Assembly (NCBI GenBank): GCA_018857735.1
Contig: JABMCL010002401.1
Coordinates: 161,743-225,742 of the forward strand
Reading direction: 5' to 3'
Length of the DNA stretch: 64,000 nucleotides
Source: Alviniconcha marisindica
Taxonomy: Eukaryota; Mollusca; Gastropoda; Provannidae
Part shown: positions 11,098-22,293 of the stretch, piece after piece
Layout: each line of letters begins with the position of its first letter
Position numbering within the stretch: the first letter of the stretch is position 1
The notes under the pieces: generated by a model
Told to the model about the DNA's origin: nothing
Seen by the model: only the letters and a program-made list of their open reading frames with translations
Database searches by the model: none
Translations under genes and position numbers: made by a program

Positions 11098-11157
11098 AGA
11101 TTAGTTAGTAACTGGATTTTAATGTCCTGTCAACTGCACTGGGTCACCTCAGGACAA
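11098..11157 (-). repeat. LINE tail, second type (CCTGAGGTGACC type)
   Basis: On the minus strand it reads CCTGAGGTGACCC, then GTTGACAGGACATTAAAATC and an (ACTA)n-like end. Related copies are at 12162-12217 and 31451-31514. Confidence 0.7.
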
Positions 11158-12161
11158 TCAAACTGTCATAAGCAGATTCACATTTCAAAAATCTAATATT
11201 CTCAAGTCAATCCATGAAACCAATCCAGTTTAAAAGTATACAGTAGCATACAGGCAAGGTTAAAACCACAAGTATTATTTAAATAGAATATATATTACTT
11301 ATGGAAATGCACTCTAAATCAGTCAAGGAATCATGCTTGAGGAGCTCACAAAAATCTTTTTAAATATGTTCCCACATTATGTGTGTTGCTGCACATCCTT
11401 CAAGTGAACGCTGTTTAGTGAAGAAAGTTACCTTTGTCCAGAAAATGCTACTGCCATCTCATTTGAAATGTGTCAGCAAACATTACAACTGTACAGACAT
11501 AGTTCAGTGCTCAGCGGTGTATATATATGTCTGTTTGTCACATTTACATGTGCACAGGTCGGTGCATTGCCATTGAGCTTTCTTACAAGCACACCTGCCA
11601 CCACAGCTGCTTTCACTTTTGCATACACATTTGACCAACTGGCTACTGGTGCCATTGGAAGTGTGGACACACAGTTATCCAAGACTGGCTCTCCTTGCCC
11701 ATTTTGGTGCAAGGCTTGTGTGTAAATTTTAAAAAATCTGACCATATCCATCCTATTCTTCAGACTACCAGCAACACTTTGCATTCAATACAAAATTTCA
11801 ACTATGTTTCAGTTCCATCTCTGGCACATCCCCTCGGTCTGATCTCCTTCAACCCCACACTCACACTTCTTCCCAGTCCATTCTCCTTCATTTATTCCAA
11901 ATCCCCTCCCCTACCTTTTGACTGTTAATTTTGGCTAGCACAATTTTCAAGTTGGGGTCACGGAATAAAATAGGTCACCATGCTCATAATCACAAGTGAT
12001 TTAAACAGGTTCCTATGCTGGGGGCCTGTGGAATATAAATAGTAACCAAAACGTGCTACTGTGCATCGGCAGTTGCTTTTTGATGCTATAACAGTGAATT
12101 AGCAAACTCACGATTTAGTGATGTTTTGAACTAGTGGAATGGAATTTTGAGTGTGTGATTC

Positions 12162-12217
12162 ATCCTGAGGTGACCCTGTGTGGTTGACAGGACATTAAAA
12201 TCCATGAACTAACTAAA
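12162..12217 (+). repeat. LINE tail, second type
   Basis: Reads ATCCTGAGGTGACCCTGTG, TGGTTGACAGGACATTAAAA and TCCATGAACTAACTAA. Confidence 0.75.
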
Positions 12218-12481
12218 TTACACTCCAACCATACAATTATGATATGCATCTGATACTTCACCTTTGTCACCCTTCATGTACACACAAAAACATTTAATGA
12301 AAGATCTGTTTCATAGGCTAGCCCATCTGTTTGAAACAGTTTGCCTCAAACAGTCTGCCACCCTGATTTTTCTTCCTTTTTCAAAATCACCCTCAAGACT
12401 CACCTGCTCATAACTGTTACTAAACTGTCTGTTTAACACAGCAGTGTCTACCCCCCCTCCTCCTCCCATCCCCCAGTTCAT

Positions 12482-12483
<2 letters not shown>

Positions 12484-12542
<59 letters not shown>
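12484..12542. repeat. (TG)n microsatellite
   Basis: About 29 uninterrupted GT repeats; open frames across it translate to Cys-Val runs and are artefacts. Confidence 0.97.
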
Positions 12543-12544
<2 letters not shown>

Positions 12545-12920
12545 GTGCTCTGGGTTCCCATCTTGTGTGGTAGATGGATGTCAAACAAATCACCTTTATT
12601 ATTGTTATATTGTCTATCCCCATTCCCTCTGGAGAGTGTGTTTGTTGTTGGTGCAGGTGACAGGTGGCCCGTATTCCCACCTGATAAGTGGGGGAATCAT
12701 TCCTTGCATGCTGCAGCCCCCATGGAGCTGGCTTCTCATGCCGGGGGTGTTTAAACTAAGCTGCTCCACCCCTTTCACTCCTTTCTTACGTCTAGTTTCT
12801 GTCTACCGGCCCTTTCACCTATATTTCATTCCAAAAACTCTCTCCACAATACCTCTGTTTTCAGCTTCCCTTCTTGCAGCTGATTTCTGTCTAACCAGTC
12901 ATTCTCCTATATTTGTCTCC

Positions 12921-13102
12921 GATGATGATGATGAAGTGATGCTTAATGTCCTCAGATGTCAGTTGACATATTAGGGACAAGTTGTGACCAATGCTGAAGC
13001 ACGGTTCAATAATTCTTTACGTCCACGGAAACCAGAAGGCTTGTTAGGACGGACAGCCCAGGACGTCCACCTCGACTCTCACACAGCTCCTGAACTATGA
13101 TG
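12921..13102 (-). mobile_element. 182-bp insertion in the 5' UTR of copy A, with 11-bp target duplication
   Basis: Copies B and C lack this segment. TATTTGTCTCC lies on both sides (12910-12920 and 13103-13113). On the minus strand it ends with GGACATTAAGCATCACTT and (CATCAT)n, so it is a retrotransposon 3' end in antisense. A relative is at 46195-46330 (shared TCACACAGCTCCTGAAC and CTCATTAGGAC-like strings). Confidence 0.8.
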
Positions 13103-13278
13103 TATTTGTCTCCATCACAACTCTTCTTTATGTAGTACTTCTTGCTCTCTGCGGTCACCTTCAGACCCAGCGTGTTTGCCGTGTGCTGCATCCCATGTCA
13201 GGGGAGGATGGGATCCTGGTGGCTGAGGTCGCCTGTGGTGTCCAACACGCTTCTTCAGCCCAGACTTCTCCTAGACAG

Positions 13279-13301
13279 ATGATTGGGTTGGCCCGACCCA
13301 A
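13279..13301 (+). repeat. Hairpin in the 5' UTR of the I-like LINE
   Basis: GATTGGGT, spacer TGGCCCG, ACCCAATC: an 8-bp perfect stem. It is preserved as GGTTGGGT...ACCCAATC in copy C (about 35020) and partly in copy B (about 22052). Confidence 0.6.
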
Positions 13302-13516
13302 TCAATTGGCTGGTCGTGCTTTGCCCTAATTTTGATTAGAAATAGAAGGCAGCAGCTTAGGGGATAGAAGTAAACATGAGTTTCTTTATCACGTGAGTAT
13401 GTTATGTTTTGAGCCCTGGTGCGTGCTTGCAGGAATTTCCGCTTGTGTGCATCCCCTTGTTGGACTTGGTGGCAGGTGGGGACAAAGCGTAATGAATCAT
13501 TACTAAACATAACATG

Positions 13517-14788
13517 GCTTCCAAAAGTAAACACAAATGATTAAGGGACAGCGACCAGGACACGGACACGGACTCCAAGATTGAAAATTTCCTAGATACA
13601 ACTGCTAACTGGCCAAGATTCCTGGTTGTGGAGTTGGCGAGTGTCGACCTCCCACTTAGCAAATTGTCTCCCTTCACCATCCAAAAGGGATTGCAGGCAA
13701 TAGCCGGAACCCTTAAAAGCATCAAATATTTGAGGGATGGGTCTTTCCTGGTGGAATGCGCTAGGAAACTGCAGGCGATGGGTCTTCTTAAGACCACTCA
13801 GTTCATCGATTGACCCATGTGTGTTTCTATCTACAAGGCACTGAACTTGTCACACGGCTTCATTCGCTGCCGTGAGTTGTCCAGCATGACGGAGGAAGAA
13901 ATCAAGACGGAACTGCAGGAACAGGGTGTAGTTGAGGTCCACAGGGTGACGGTGAAGAGTGATACTGAAAAGGTTGCCACCAACACACTGTTTCTGACCT
14001 TCAACACACGAGAAATGCCCAAGGAGATTACAGTCAGGTATCTAAAGGTTCCAAACCCGATGCAATGCTTCAACTGCAACAAGTTTGGCCACATGAGCCA
14101 ACGTTGCAAGGTTGCTGCAAAGTGTCAGTGGTGTGGAAAAGATAAGCATGAAGGTCAGTGTGAGGGACCCAAGCTGTGCTCTAATTGCAATGGTCCCCAC
14201 GCTTCATTGGCTCAAGATTGCCTGGTCTGGCAGAAGGAAAAGGAAATTCAGCACGTCCGTGTTGAAAAACGCATCTCCTTTCTGGAAGCCAGACTGTTGG
14301 TAGCAGCCAAGATGCCGACTGTGGTCTCTGGCAGTAAGTCATATGCCGCTGCCACTTCCACCAGGAAAGAAATGAAAACTGTCGAGTGTCAGATGTCACT
14401 GACGTGGGGGTTTTCCGAGCATCCACTCAGGACAGTTCTGTCTTCGGTGCATTCTTCTGGTGGGCCCAGATCAGTATCGGCTGGCACTCAGGCATCCTCT
14501 GGGAGGTCGAGGCCAGCATCAGTCAACACCCGGATTCTGTGCAATCCAGCAAAGAGTTCAGAGACAGTTAAGGGTTCAGCCGATCCCTCCAAAATGGCCT
14601 CTAAGGGTTCTTCCGGTCCCTCCAAAACGGCCTCTAAGGGTTCAGCGGTTCCCTCCAAAACTGCACCTAAGGGTTCAGCAGGTCCCTTAAAAACTGCACC
14701 TAAGGGTTCAGCAGGTCCCTTAAAACCTGCACCTAAGGGTTCAGCAAGTCCCTTAAAAAACGCATCCTCGAAAGGATGGAGAGGATGA
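13517..14788 (+). pseudogene. ORF1 of I-like LINE copy A (RNA-binding protein, three CCHC knuckles)
   Basis: ATG at 13517 (MASKSK) is followed by an early stop in the TGA of AAATGATTAAGG, and a second TGA at 13811-13813 stands where copy C has AGA. Downstream the frame is open to 14788. It carries an N-terminal domain (WPRFLV, LSPFTIQKGLQAIAGTLK, VSIYKALNLSHGFIRCREL), then CFNCNKFGHMSQRC, CQWCGKDKHEGQC and CSNCNGPHASLAQDC, then six 11-residue KGSAxPxKxAx repeats. ORF1 proteins of I-clade LINEs bind the element RNA. The true C-terminus is replaced at the deletion junction by KGWRG. Confidence 0.88.
14570..14767 (+). repeat. 33-bp coding minisatellite in ORF1 of copy A (6 units)
   Basis: Six head-to-tail units encode KGSADPSKMAS-like 11-mers. 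Copy B has four units and copy C three, so unit number varies between copies. Confidence 0.9.
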
Positions 14789-16895
14789 TTAACGCTTGCC
14801 TCATGTGGTCCCTGGAGTCGCAGGGTCTTCTTTCCGAGAAGCAGTGCAGCTTCAGGAAGAACCACAGCATGTTAGATCATCTGGTTCATTTTGAAACGTT
14901 TATTAGAAATGCCTTCGTTAAAAAAGAACATGTCTTAACCATTTTCTTTGACCTTGAGAGCCTTAACATGGAAGTATGGAACTTTGGTGGACCTCTGGGA
15001 TCTCAGTTTCAGGGGCCACCTCCCCAGGTTTATCCAGAGCTTCTTTTCTGAATGCTACTTCAATGTTAGAGTGGGTTCCACTCTGTCGGAGCTGCACAAG
15101 CAGGAGATGGGGGTCCCGCAAGGTAGCAACCTGTCTCCAGCCCTTTTCAGCATTAAGATTAACAACATTGTTAAAGCTGTCTTGAAGGGTACGGATTGCT
15201 CTTTGTTTCTGGCCGACTTTGCTTTGTGTGTGAGCAGAAAGACATTAAACAGAGTGGAGAGAGCTATGCAGCTGTGTAATAACAGCATCCAAGAGTGGGT
15301 GTCAGAAAACGGCTTCAAGTTCTCCACCTCCAAAACAGTCTGTATTCACTTTCACCAACAGTACATTTATTTATTTTTGCCAGGCCCTAACATTCTTCTG
15401 GGAAAAACACCTATAAAAGTAGTCAAAGAAGCAAAATTCTTTGGTGTCATTTTTTTACACCAAATTCACTTTTAAAAATCATGTGCAATATCTTAAATCT
15501 TCTTAAGGCTCTGCATATTCTGCATGTAGTGGGACATATTGATTGGGGAGCCAATTGTATCATCCTGCTACACCTCTACCGTGTGTTGGTCCGCTCCAAA
15601 TTGGATTATGGATCCATTGTGTATGGATCAGCCTGTCAGTTGGTTCTGAAGCAATTGGATCCGATCCACCATCAGGGCTTGTGTATCGCATTGGGTTTTT
15701 TTTGCATTTCTCCTGCCCAAAGTCTTTATGTGGAAGCACATGAACCATCCATCCTTAACCTCTCACTATTTAAAACTGTCTTTAAATTATGTTCTTAAAA
15801 TCTTTGCCGGAAAACCCAGCTTATAGTTGTGTCTTTGAGCCTGAAAACATCAAGTTATTTGAAGAATCAGAGTCAAAAATTCCACCTCTTGGCATCCGCA
15901 TTCTTCCACACTTGAAGAAATCTAAACTTGACCTAAACCTGATTGACAATGCTCTTTCATTGGACATCGCCCCCTGGAAGCTTTCAGTTCCTGCAGTCCA
16001 TCCTGATTTGGCCAAATTCCAAAAAGAAACAGCTAGCCCAGAAACATATAAACAGTTTTATTTGCAACTTAGTTCAGAATATCCTTCATCAGAATTTTGT
16101 TTCACAGATGGTTCTAAAACAGAGGCAGGAGTCGCTGCAGCTGCTGTCTCCACAAAATATCCCAGGAAACCTTTGACTTGTCACCTTCCAGATGACAGCT
16201 CCATATACACTGCAGAACTACAAGCTATTCTTCTGGCTCTAAAATGTATTTATTGTTGTAAAAGAAATCATTTTTAATATTGTCTGATTCACTTTCATTA
16301 CTAAAAGCTATATTTAACCTAAATTCAAGAACTATATATGGATTTGACCAAAGATGGGAAGGAGATTGTCTTTGTCTGGGTCCCTGGCCACATGGGCATT
16401 AGGGGTAATTCAGCTGCAGACGATGCAGCTAAAGATGCCCTTGTTGGCAACATCACAGGTTGAGCTCATCCATCACAGGTTGAGCTCATCGCATTCTCAG
16501 ACCTAAAATCATGTGCCAACAAATATATATTAGAAGTGTGGCAGTCTGAGTGGGATGAGCTCCCAGGAAATATATTACATGAAATATTCCCAGTATTAAA
16601 ACAATGTGTTGTTTGTCCTTGGACAAATAGAAAAGAAGAAACTGTGAGAGCCTGATTGCACATTGGCCATTCTTTTATTGCTCATTCCTTTTTATTGAAG
16701 GGTGAGGAACCGCCAGTGTGCATCAGTTGTGATGTACTTTTAACTATTGAACATATTTTACTTACTTGTTCAGATTTTATTGAAATAGGAAAGAGCCACT
16801 TTACAGCTCAATCACTGCGTATGTTGTTTCAGGATATTTCACCTGAGAAGAGTTTTAACTTTTTGAAGGACATCAATATTTTTGGAAAAATTTAA
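14776..16895 (+). pseudogene. ORF2 remnant of copy A: RT and RNase H
   Basis: Begins inside RT (ERMINACLMWSLESQG, FRKNHSMLDHLV), shifts frame near 14965, then has QEMGVPQGSNLSPALF and, where F/Y-x-DD is required, the string FLADFALC: the second catalytic Asp is replaced. Then SKTVCIHF, RSKLDYGSIVYGSA, and RNase H pieces FTDGSKTEAG and YTAELQAILLALK (stop at 16275-16277), and VWVPGHMGIRGNSAAD in another frame. The C-terminal cysteine segment CISCDVLLTIEHILLTCSDF lies at 16656-16895. Endonuclease is absent. The active site, frames and 5' part are all broken. Confidence 0.88.
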
Positions 16896-17189
16896 ACTTG
16901 AAATCACTTTCAGTTATGTTTGTGTTTTACTTCCCTTTTAAGTATGATTTTAAAGTTGTACATATACCAGTTTTAACACGTATACACTTTTAAAGTAATA
17001 TATGATGACAAAATGTGTAGCGCCCTGATATAACCTCACTGGTTGACTGGGCGTAAAACACCAACTTACTTACTTACTTGCATGCTGCAACAGTGCACTT
17101 TGGGTTTGTGGAGTGGTCTCCATTGTTTTGCTTTCCAGCAGAACATCTGTTTAGCCTCATGAACATAGTTCAGGTGACTGGTCTTGTCG

Positions 17190-18000
17190 TACCAGATGAC
17201 TAAGTAGCATTTAGTTTAAAGTGCTTTGCTTCAGTGTCAAACTTAGCATATGGGTCTTCTGCAGTGAACTTGAAAACCTCTGTTACTTCTGGATAATGGT
17301 CCCAAACCTCCTGTGCCAACCAGTTTCCTTTTCCAAAAAAGGAAGAGACCATATCACAGCCTGAAACACTGTGGAAGATGGGCATGGCCACTGATTTGCA
17401 TTCCCCAAGACCCACAGCAATGACATTGATGTGAATGCAAGAGAAGGTCATCCCTGTGCTAAAAGCCACCAATATGGCTGCTGCTGGGCATATATGAGTG
17501 TATCACATCAGTGGTGGAACTTCCCAATCAAGATGACAATCACATCAGTGTCCATGGTGTGAACCGAACATGCAGCAGACCATTCAGCAAATGAAGCAGC
17601 ATCCTTGTGTCTGCTTCTTTGTGGTCACTTTCTGGCATGCTGTGGTTGGTTCCTCTAAGCTCAACTGTTTGACCAGATGTAGATAATTTTCTTTTCAGGA
17701 GAGAATTCACTGGCTGCATTTTTTTCAGAGAAGAAGGCAGATCACTCTTGCTTATTCTCTGGATCACATAGAAAATCCAGCCTGGGATCTTGCAAGCTTT
17801 TCTCCTGATGCCTTCCCTCTCTTTTCTTGTGTACATTCTTTATATATTATATTCTGTTGAGGTATGTACATATTCCAGACTACTTTCACTCTGTTGGCAC
17901 CTTCAACCTGATTGCGGAGAAAAATGTCATTGGCATGATCATCAAATGATGTGACTGCTTGTGTAGTGAAGATGCAAGACCACAGCATGATTCAGAACTG
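17190..18000 (-). pseudogene. Remnant of uncharacterised invertebrate transposon-associated protein (C-terminal half)
   Basis: Three minus-strand frames run in order: 17988-17764 (NRVKVVWNMYIPQQ), 17836-17540 (KRKLSTSGQTVELRG, DHKEADTRMLLHLLNGLL) and 17472-17200 (KSVAMPIFHSVSGCDMVSSF, FGKG, VWDHYPEVTEVF). The EADTR-LLH and FHxxxGCDxxSxFxGKG motifs recur in a widespread but unnamed protein family of marine invertebrate genomes that looks mobile. At least two frameshifts separate the pieces. It starts directly after the right target duplication of LINE copy A. Function unknown. Confidence 0.65.
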
Positions 18001-18309
18001 TCATGTCAGCGTGCTTTGAGGTTTTCTCTTGGTCAGTCATTCCAGAGATGTTAGCAGGTTGGGATTAACTTCTAGAACTTTGAGGTCAGTGAAGCTTAGA
18101 GTCTTGTCTCAATAGTTCACAATGTTACAGACATGCTGTACATGATGTGGAGCACATGTGCTCTTTTCTGGAACACCATGTGTAAACCACCATTTGAAAA
18201 ATAGTAGAACAGACACGGTTATGCAATTCACAACAGTCCATATAGCTACCTTCCAAAATTGCATCATTTTTTTAACATCAACTGTACATCTGCCATATGA
18301 CATCATAAG

Positions 18310-18470
18310 TTCAGGAAAATACCACTCTCTACCACTCAGATCTCCATAAACACACCCTTTGTCACCTTCTTGGGACAGCATCTAGATTTCTCCTCTGTGT
18401 TCCCAGGCCCAGGGATTCTAAGATGAAGTGAACCTTCAGTTATATTGCTCCCTCCCTCTAGAATGCCCTC
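18310..18470 (+). mobile_element. Short, diverged copy of a CR1-like LINE C-terminus
   Basis: Shares CCCAGGCCCAGGGATTCTAA and TATATTGCTCCCTCC-type strings with 19280-19470 but is further decayed. Confidence 0.65.
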
Positions 18471-18827
18471 AGTTGAAATCAGTTATTTGCCCTCTGGCAA
18501 GGGGTTGCTTTTGGGGGAGGGATACTTAAAGGCCAATAATTAAGACCTAAAAAATAATTAAACCTAAAACACAGGAAATGTCATCAAACTGGCATCAGTG
18601 TAAAGATAATGAAAAGAAGATTTTAAATGTATCCATTCTATGTATCCACACCCTGTAACTTCTAAAGCAACCTTTAATTTCCTGCTGGGATGAATATTGT
18701 TATTGTTAACCCCTTGACAGAGGGCAAACAACTGGTTTCCAAAGAAAGTTAAATTGGATAAGCTTTCAGATACACAATCAATCCACCTGGAGGGGAGGAG
18801 GGAATATATGGTCACCTGACTTTCTAA

Positions 18828-19100
18828 TTCAATTCAATAACACTTTATTCATCACACAAGGGACAGTTCTATCAGACAGGATCATGACAGCACAAATTAA
18901 AACGATGATAAGATTTTTGGAACTGCCCGAAAAGCAGATTAAATGTCTACAGATCCAAACACATAACAGGTTCAAAATAATGCTATTTATTAGGACAAAA
19001 CACAACATGTAAATGTTCAGGGTAATCCCCTTTATCAAGCTGCAAAATGACACTTAAACAATAATTAAATGGTGAAAAACAATCAAGAATGAGATGGAGA
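18828..19100 (-). mobile_element. LINE 3' end, minus strand
   Basis: On the minus strand it ends ATGAATAAAGTGTTATTG with (AATTG)n, typical of CR1/L2-type 3' termini. 18944-19100 is repeated in the same direction at 58545-58690. Confidence 0.55.
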
Positions 19101-19125
19101 GCTAATCCACTTATCTGATTTTAGA

Positions 19126-19560
19126 ATGCTAGCAGTCATTCTCATTTCAGATAAATGTCTACAGGTAGCACAAAATGCTGCTGCAAGAACTGTTATGAAA
19201 AAAGAAGAAAACAAAATCATGTCATGGAAGTTATTAGAGAACTTACTGATTTCCTGTTCAGGAATTCATCCACCACAAAATTATCTCTGTCAGTTCAGGA
19301 AAATACCCCTGTCTACCTCTTTGATGTTCATAGACGCATCTTTTCTCAGCTTCTTAGGTCAGCATCTAAAAAAAATCCTGGCATTCCCAGGCCCAGGGAT
19401 TCTAAGATGAAATGATATGGCCAGTGAATCTTCAGGTATATTGCTCCCTCCATCTGGAATGCCCTCCCCAAGATCATCAAGGAGAAGGACTCCATTCAGT
19501 CTTTCAAAGTTTCTCTGAAGACCTACTTTTTCACATAAGTAGGGTTGTCACTGTGGTGAT
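19126..19560 (+). mobile_element. CR1-like LINE C-terminal fragment
   Basis: Frames read LQVAQNAAARTVMKK, then SVQENTPVYLFDVHRRIFSQ and PGIPRPRDSKMK, then YIAPSIWNALPKIIKEKDS and FKVSLKTYFF. This is the end of a CR1-type ORF2 with at least two frameshifts. The palm is absent. Confidence 0.8.
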
Positions 19561-20325
19561 GGTTCCGATGCGATTGTGCGTGGTTTGGGCTCACATGTTT
19601 TGGTGGTGGGGGTGGGGGTGGGGAGTTGCAATTCCATAAATACTGTGTTTTTTCAAATGTGTATGTACACCTAACTACTATGTATAATTGTTCTTTCTTG
19701 GGTATCTTATTGGTATGAATGTCTTTGGTTGTTTTTACTTTTAGCTTGTAAAAGCCTACATTTATGCACTGTGTGCATCTGGTGCTTTGAACATGCAAAA
19801 CTTTGTGTGGGATTCTTTTTATGCGTCATACATAAATTTTCATTCATAAAAATAGACAAAAGTACAAAAACACAGGTAAATTTTTTAGCACTACTCATAT
19901 AAGCTTTCAGATACACAAAGTCACCAGCTTACTATAACATTACTGTAACCTTAACATGGAAATGCAGTAAGAAGCTGCCATTACAACATGAACAATAATG
20001 TAATTTGATCATAATCATTTCATGCACACACTCTCACACACACTTCATTAATCAAATAATTAATAATAATAAATATAGTCAAGCAACAGTAAAGAATATG
20101 TTGCAAAACAAAACAAAAAAATATTTAAAAAATTGATAAATATGCACAGGACATCACAATACTTTGCACCAATTTAAATGACCACGGTCACATTCACATA
20201 ACATCACCCGAAAATATTCTGCTTCCAATAGTAGTTGTTTTTTCCAATACCCCATATTGTTTTGGGGTATTGTACATGCATGATGTGTGTGTGCCTGTGA
20301 AATCTGATATTTGATTGAATGACAG
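19561..20325. other. Intron sequence, nothing recognised
   Basis: AT-rich; includes short CA and AAT runs. It ends with AATGACAG, the acceptor of the next Rubicon exon. Confidence 0.5.
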
Positions 20326-20400
20326 GTACGGACAGGTCAGATGCTAGTGGTGTTGAAAAACATTGTGACAGAGGCTGTCAACCATGTGGAGACCTGTCCA
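20326..20400 (+). CDS. RUBCN: Rubicon-family protein, exon c
   Basis: Flanked by GACAG and GTAAGTAC. It is 75 bp and phase 0 at both ends. It reads VRTGQMLVVLKNIVTEAVNH, then VETCP, corresponding to the helical segment before the second zinc cluster of the RH domain (R-x-G-x-L ... HVxxC). The Cys before P begins the CPLCQ motif finished in the next exon. Confidence 0.9.
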
Positions 20401-21084
20401 GTAAGTACAATTTTTCCTGACTGTAAAACATTTGTGGCTACAAGTCTATAGTGCCATATACAGCACTATGATCCATGGAACTATATTACTGTGGGAACAT
20501 GGAACTTTGAGAACAGAGAGATTTTAGATGCTTTCCTGATATAAAAAGCTGTATTTGCATTGTCCATAATTATGTGGTCTATTGTCCATTAAGTCTGTGC
20601 CTTTCCATTTAATGCTTTCACATGTCTAGGGTTATGAGCTTTCATTTTAGCCAGTACCTCACTGCCTTAGAATATTCCTATTTTAGTTTACAAAATTGCT
20701 CTACAATACTGCTGGACCAGGGAATCATCACAAATCTGAAACAGAACAAGGCCCAGAGCACTTGTGCAGAAGCAACACACAAGGGAATTAATTAGTGCTC
20801 AAAATACATAAGTACAGCAGTAAAGACCTGAGTCGCCTACAGTAACTCTTACCTGGCTTGTGTGTAAGTACAAGGTACATAAACTCCACCAGAGGTACAT
20901 CCTCTAGCGGAGTTTATGCACCTTGATCTTGAACATGGTTCCTACAGTTATATATAGTTCCATGGAACAGGGAATTGGTTTTAACTGATGGCAGAGAATT
21001 GAAGGGCATGCACAAGGATTGAGAAAAGCTATTAAACTCAGTGCTTGATGTTGGTGGTGTGATGGATTGGGTGAGATCTTGTTA
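20401..21084. other. Intron sequence with a strong hairpin
   Basis: No coding signal. Contains the inverted repeat at 20871-20925. Confidence 0.5.
20871..20925. repeat. 25-bp stem hairpin
   Basis: CAAGGTACATAAACTCCACC... (20871-20895) is followed by loop TACAT and the complement (20901-20925), with 22 of 25 pairs. The left arm AAACTCCACCAGAGGTACAT and the upstream AAAGACCTGARTCGCCT recur near 28143-28195, so it belongs to a dispersed repeat. Confidence 0.75.
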
Positions 21085-21708
21085 TAGCCCCGGTAACAAA
21101 GTTGGGGGGGTATACTGGAATCACCCTTTCTGTCTGTCTGTCTGTCCTCCTACAATCAGTGTGTCCAGAAGATATCTTCTGAACTACTAAACCTTTCATA
21201 ACCAAACTTGGTATGGTGGTGCATCATCATGAAATGGAGAGTCAAGCAAAGAAATTGGGTTTCTGTTATTAAGGTCAAGGTGACAGTGAGGGCATACTGT
21301 ATTTTCTGAACTAATGATTTTGATGGCAGATAAGCCAGTGTGTCTTGTGACAGTACTGGATTGTTATTGTCTATGTCACAGTGATTGTCTATGTCACAGT
21401 GATTGCCCTGATAAAACCGCACTGGCTGACAGGCGTACAACTCCAAGTTACTTACTTACTAGGTCACAGTGAATGTTAAAAATTTCAAATAATTTTTATC
21501 CAGTATTGTCTAAACCTCAAAATACATAGGTATACATAGGAATACTTTTGTAACCAAACTTGGGTAGTTATACATCATCATAGGCCAGAATGTCATGCAA
21601 AACTGTGGGGTTATATTCAAGGCCAAGGGAACAGTGAGGGCTCATAGTATCAAAATATGACTGTTTCTATACAATATCTCCTGAATTAATTATCCATTTT
21701 GAATGCAA
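21085..21708 (+). repeat. ~148-bp-period interspersed repeat array
   Basis: Starts with GGGGGGGTATACTGGAATC and CTGTCTGTCTGTC, then repeated ATCTTCTGAACTACT, AACCAAACTTGGTATGGT and CATCATCATGA motifs. Interrupted at 21403-21462 by a LINE-tail insertion; the end at 21708 is cut by LINE copy B. Confidence 0.75.
21403..21462 (+). mobile_element. 60-bp LINE-tail-only insertion with 10-bp target duplication
   Basis: GTCACAGTGA (21393-21402) is repeated exactly at 21463-21472. Between them lie only TTGCCCTGATAAAACCGC, CTGGCTGACAGGCG and (CTTA)n. Confidence 0.85.
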
Positions 21709-22293
21709 GCCGGGGGTGTTTAAACCAAGCTGTTCCACCCCTTTCACTCTTTTCTTACGTCTTGTTTCTGTCTACCGGTCCTTTCAACTATATTTCATTC
21801 CAAAAACTCTCTCCACGATACCTCCGTTTTCAGCTCCCTTCTTACAGCTTATTTCTACCTAACCGGCCATTCTCCTGTATTTATCTACAACATCGCTCTT
21901 CTTCATATAGTTCTTCTTGCTCTCTGCAGTCACCTTCAGACCCAGAGTGTTTGTCGTGCGCTGCATCCCGTGTCAGGGGAGGATGGGATCCTGGTGGCTG
22001 AGGTCCCCCATGGGGTCCAACATGCTTCTTCGGCCCAGACTTCTCCTAGAGGGTGGTTGGGTTGGCCTGACGCAATCAATCGGCTGGTCATGCTTTGTCC
22101 TAATTTCGATTAGAACGCAGCGGCTCAGGGTCAATCAGGGAATAGAAGTAAACTTTGTTTTGTTTTTATCACCTGAGTATGTTGCATTTTGAGCCCTGGT
22201 GCACACTTGCTGGAGTTTCTGCTTGTGTGCATCCCCTTGTTGGACTCAGTGGCGGGTGGGGACAAAACGTAACGAAACATTACACAACATACA

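Larger units (their letters stand above)
11700..12560 (+). mobile_element. CR1-like LINE C-terminal remnant and 3' UTR
   Basis: Traces of ORF2 in shifting frames: KKSDHIHPILQT, then a frame with SGTSPRSDLLQPHT, and near 12300-12420 FETVCL and SPSRLTCS, as expected for the end of a CR1-type ORF2. A second-type tail (12162-12217) interrupts it. The 3' part carries a (TG)n array. Confidence 0.5.
12716..17076 (+). mobile_element. I-like LINE copy A, flanked by a 13-bp target duplication
   Basis: Layout: 5' UTR from GCCCCCATGGAGCTGG, ORF1 with three zinc knuckles (about 13517-14788), ORF2 remnant (RT and RNase H, about 14776-16895), 3' UTR and (CTTA)n tail. CTTGCATGCTGCA occurs exactly on both sides (12703-12715 and 17077-17089), so this is one insertion that reached the 5' end shared with copy C. 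An internal deletion removes the end of ORF1, the endonuclease and the first part of RT, joining at about 14775. It is a dead copy in the second visible Rubicon intron, in sense orientation. Confidence 0.9.

Noticed and set aside
12444..12974. 176-codon open frame across 12.4-13.0 kb
   Set aside because: It reads through a (TG)n array as Val-Cys repeats and then the LINE copy A 5' UTR.
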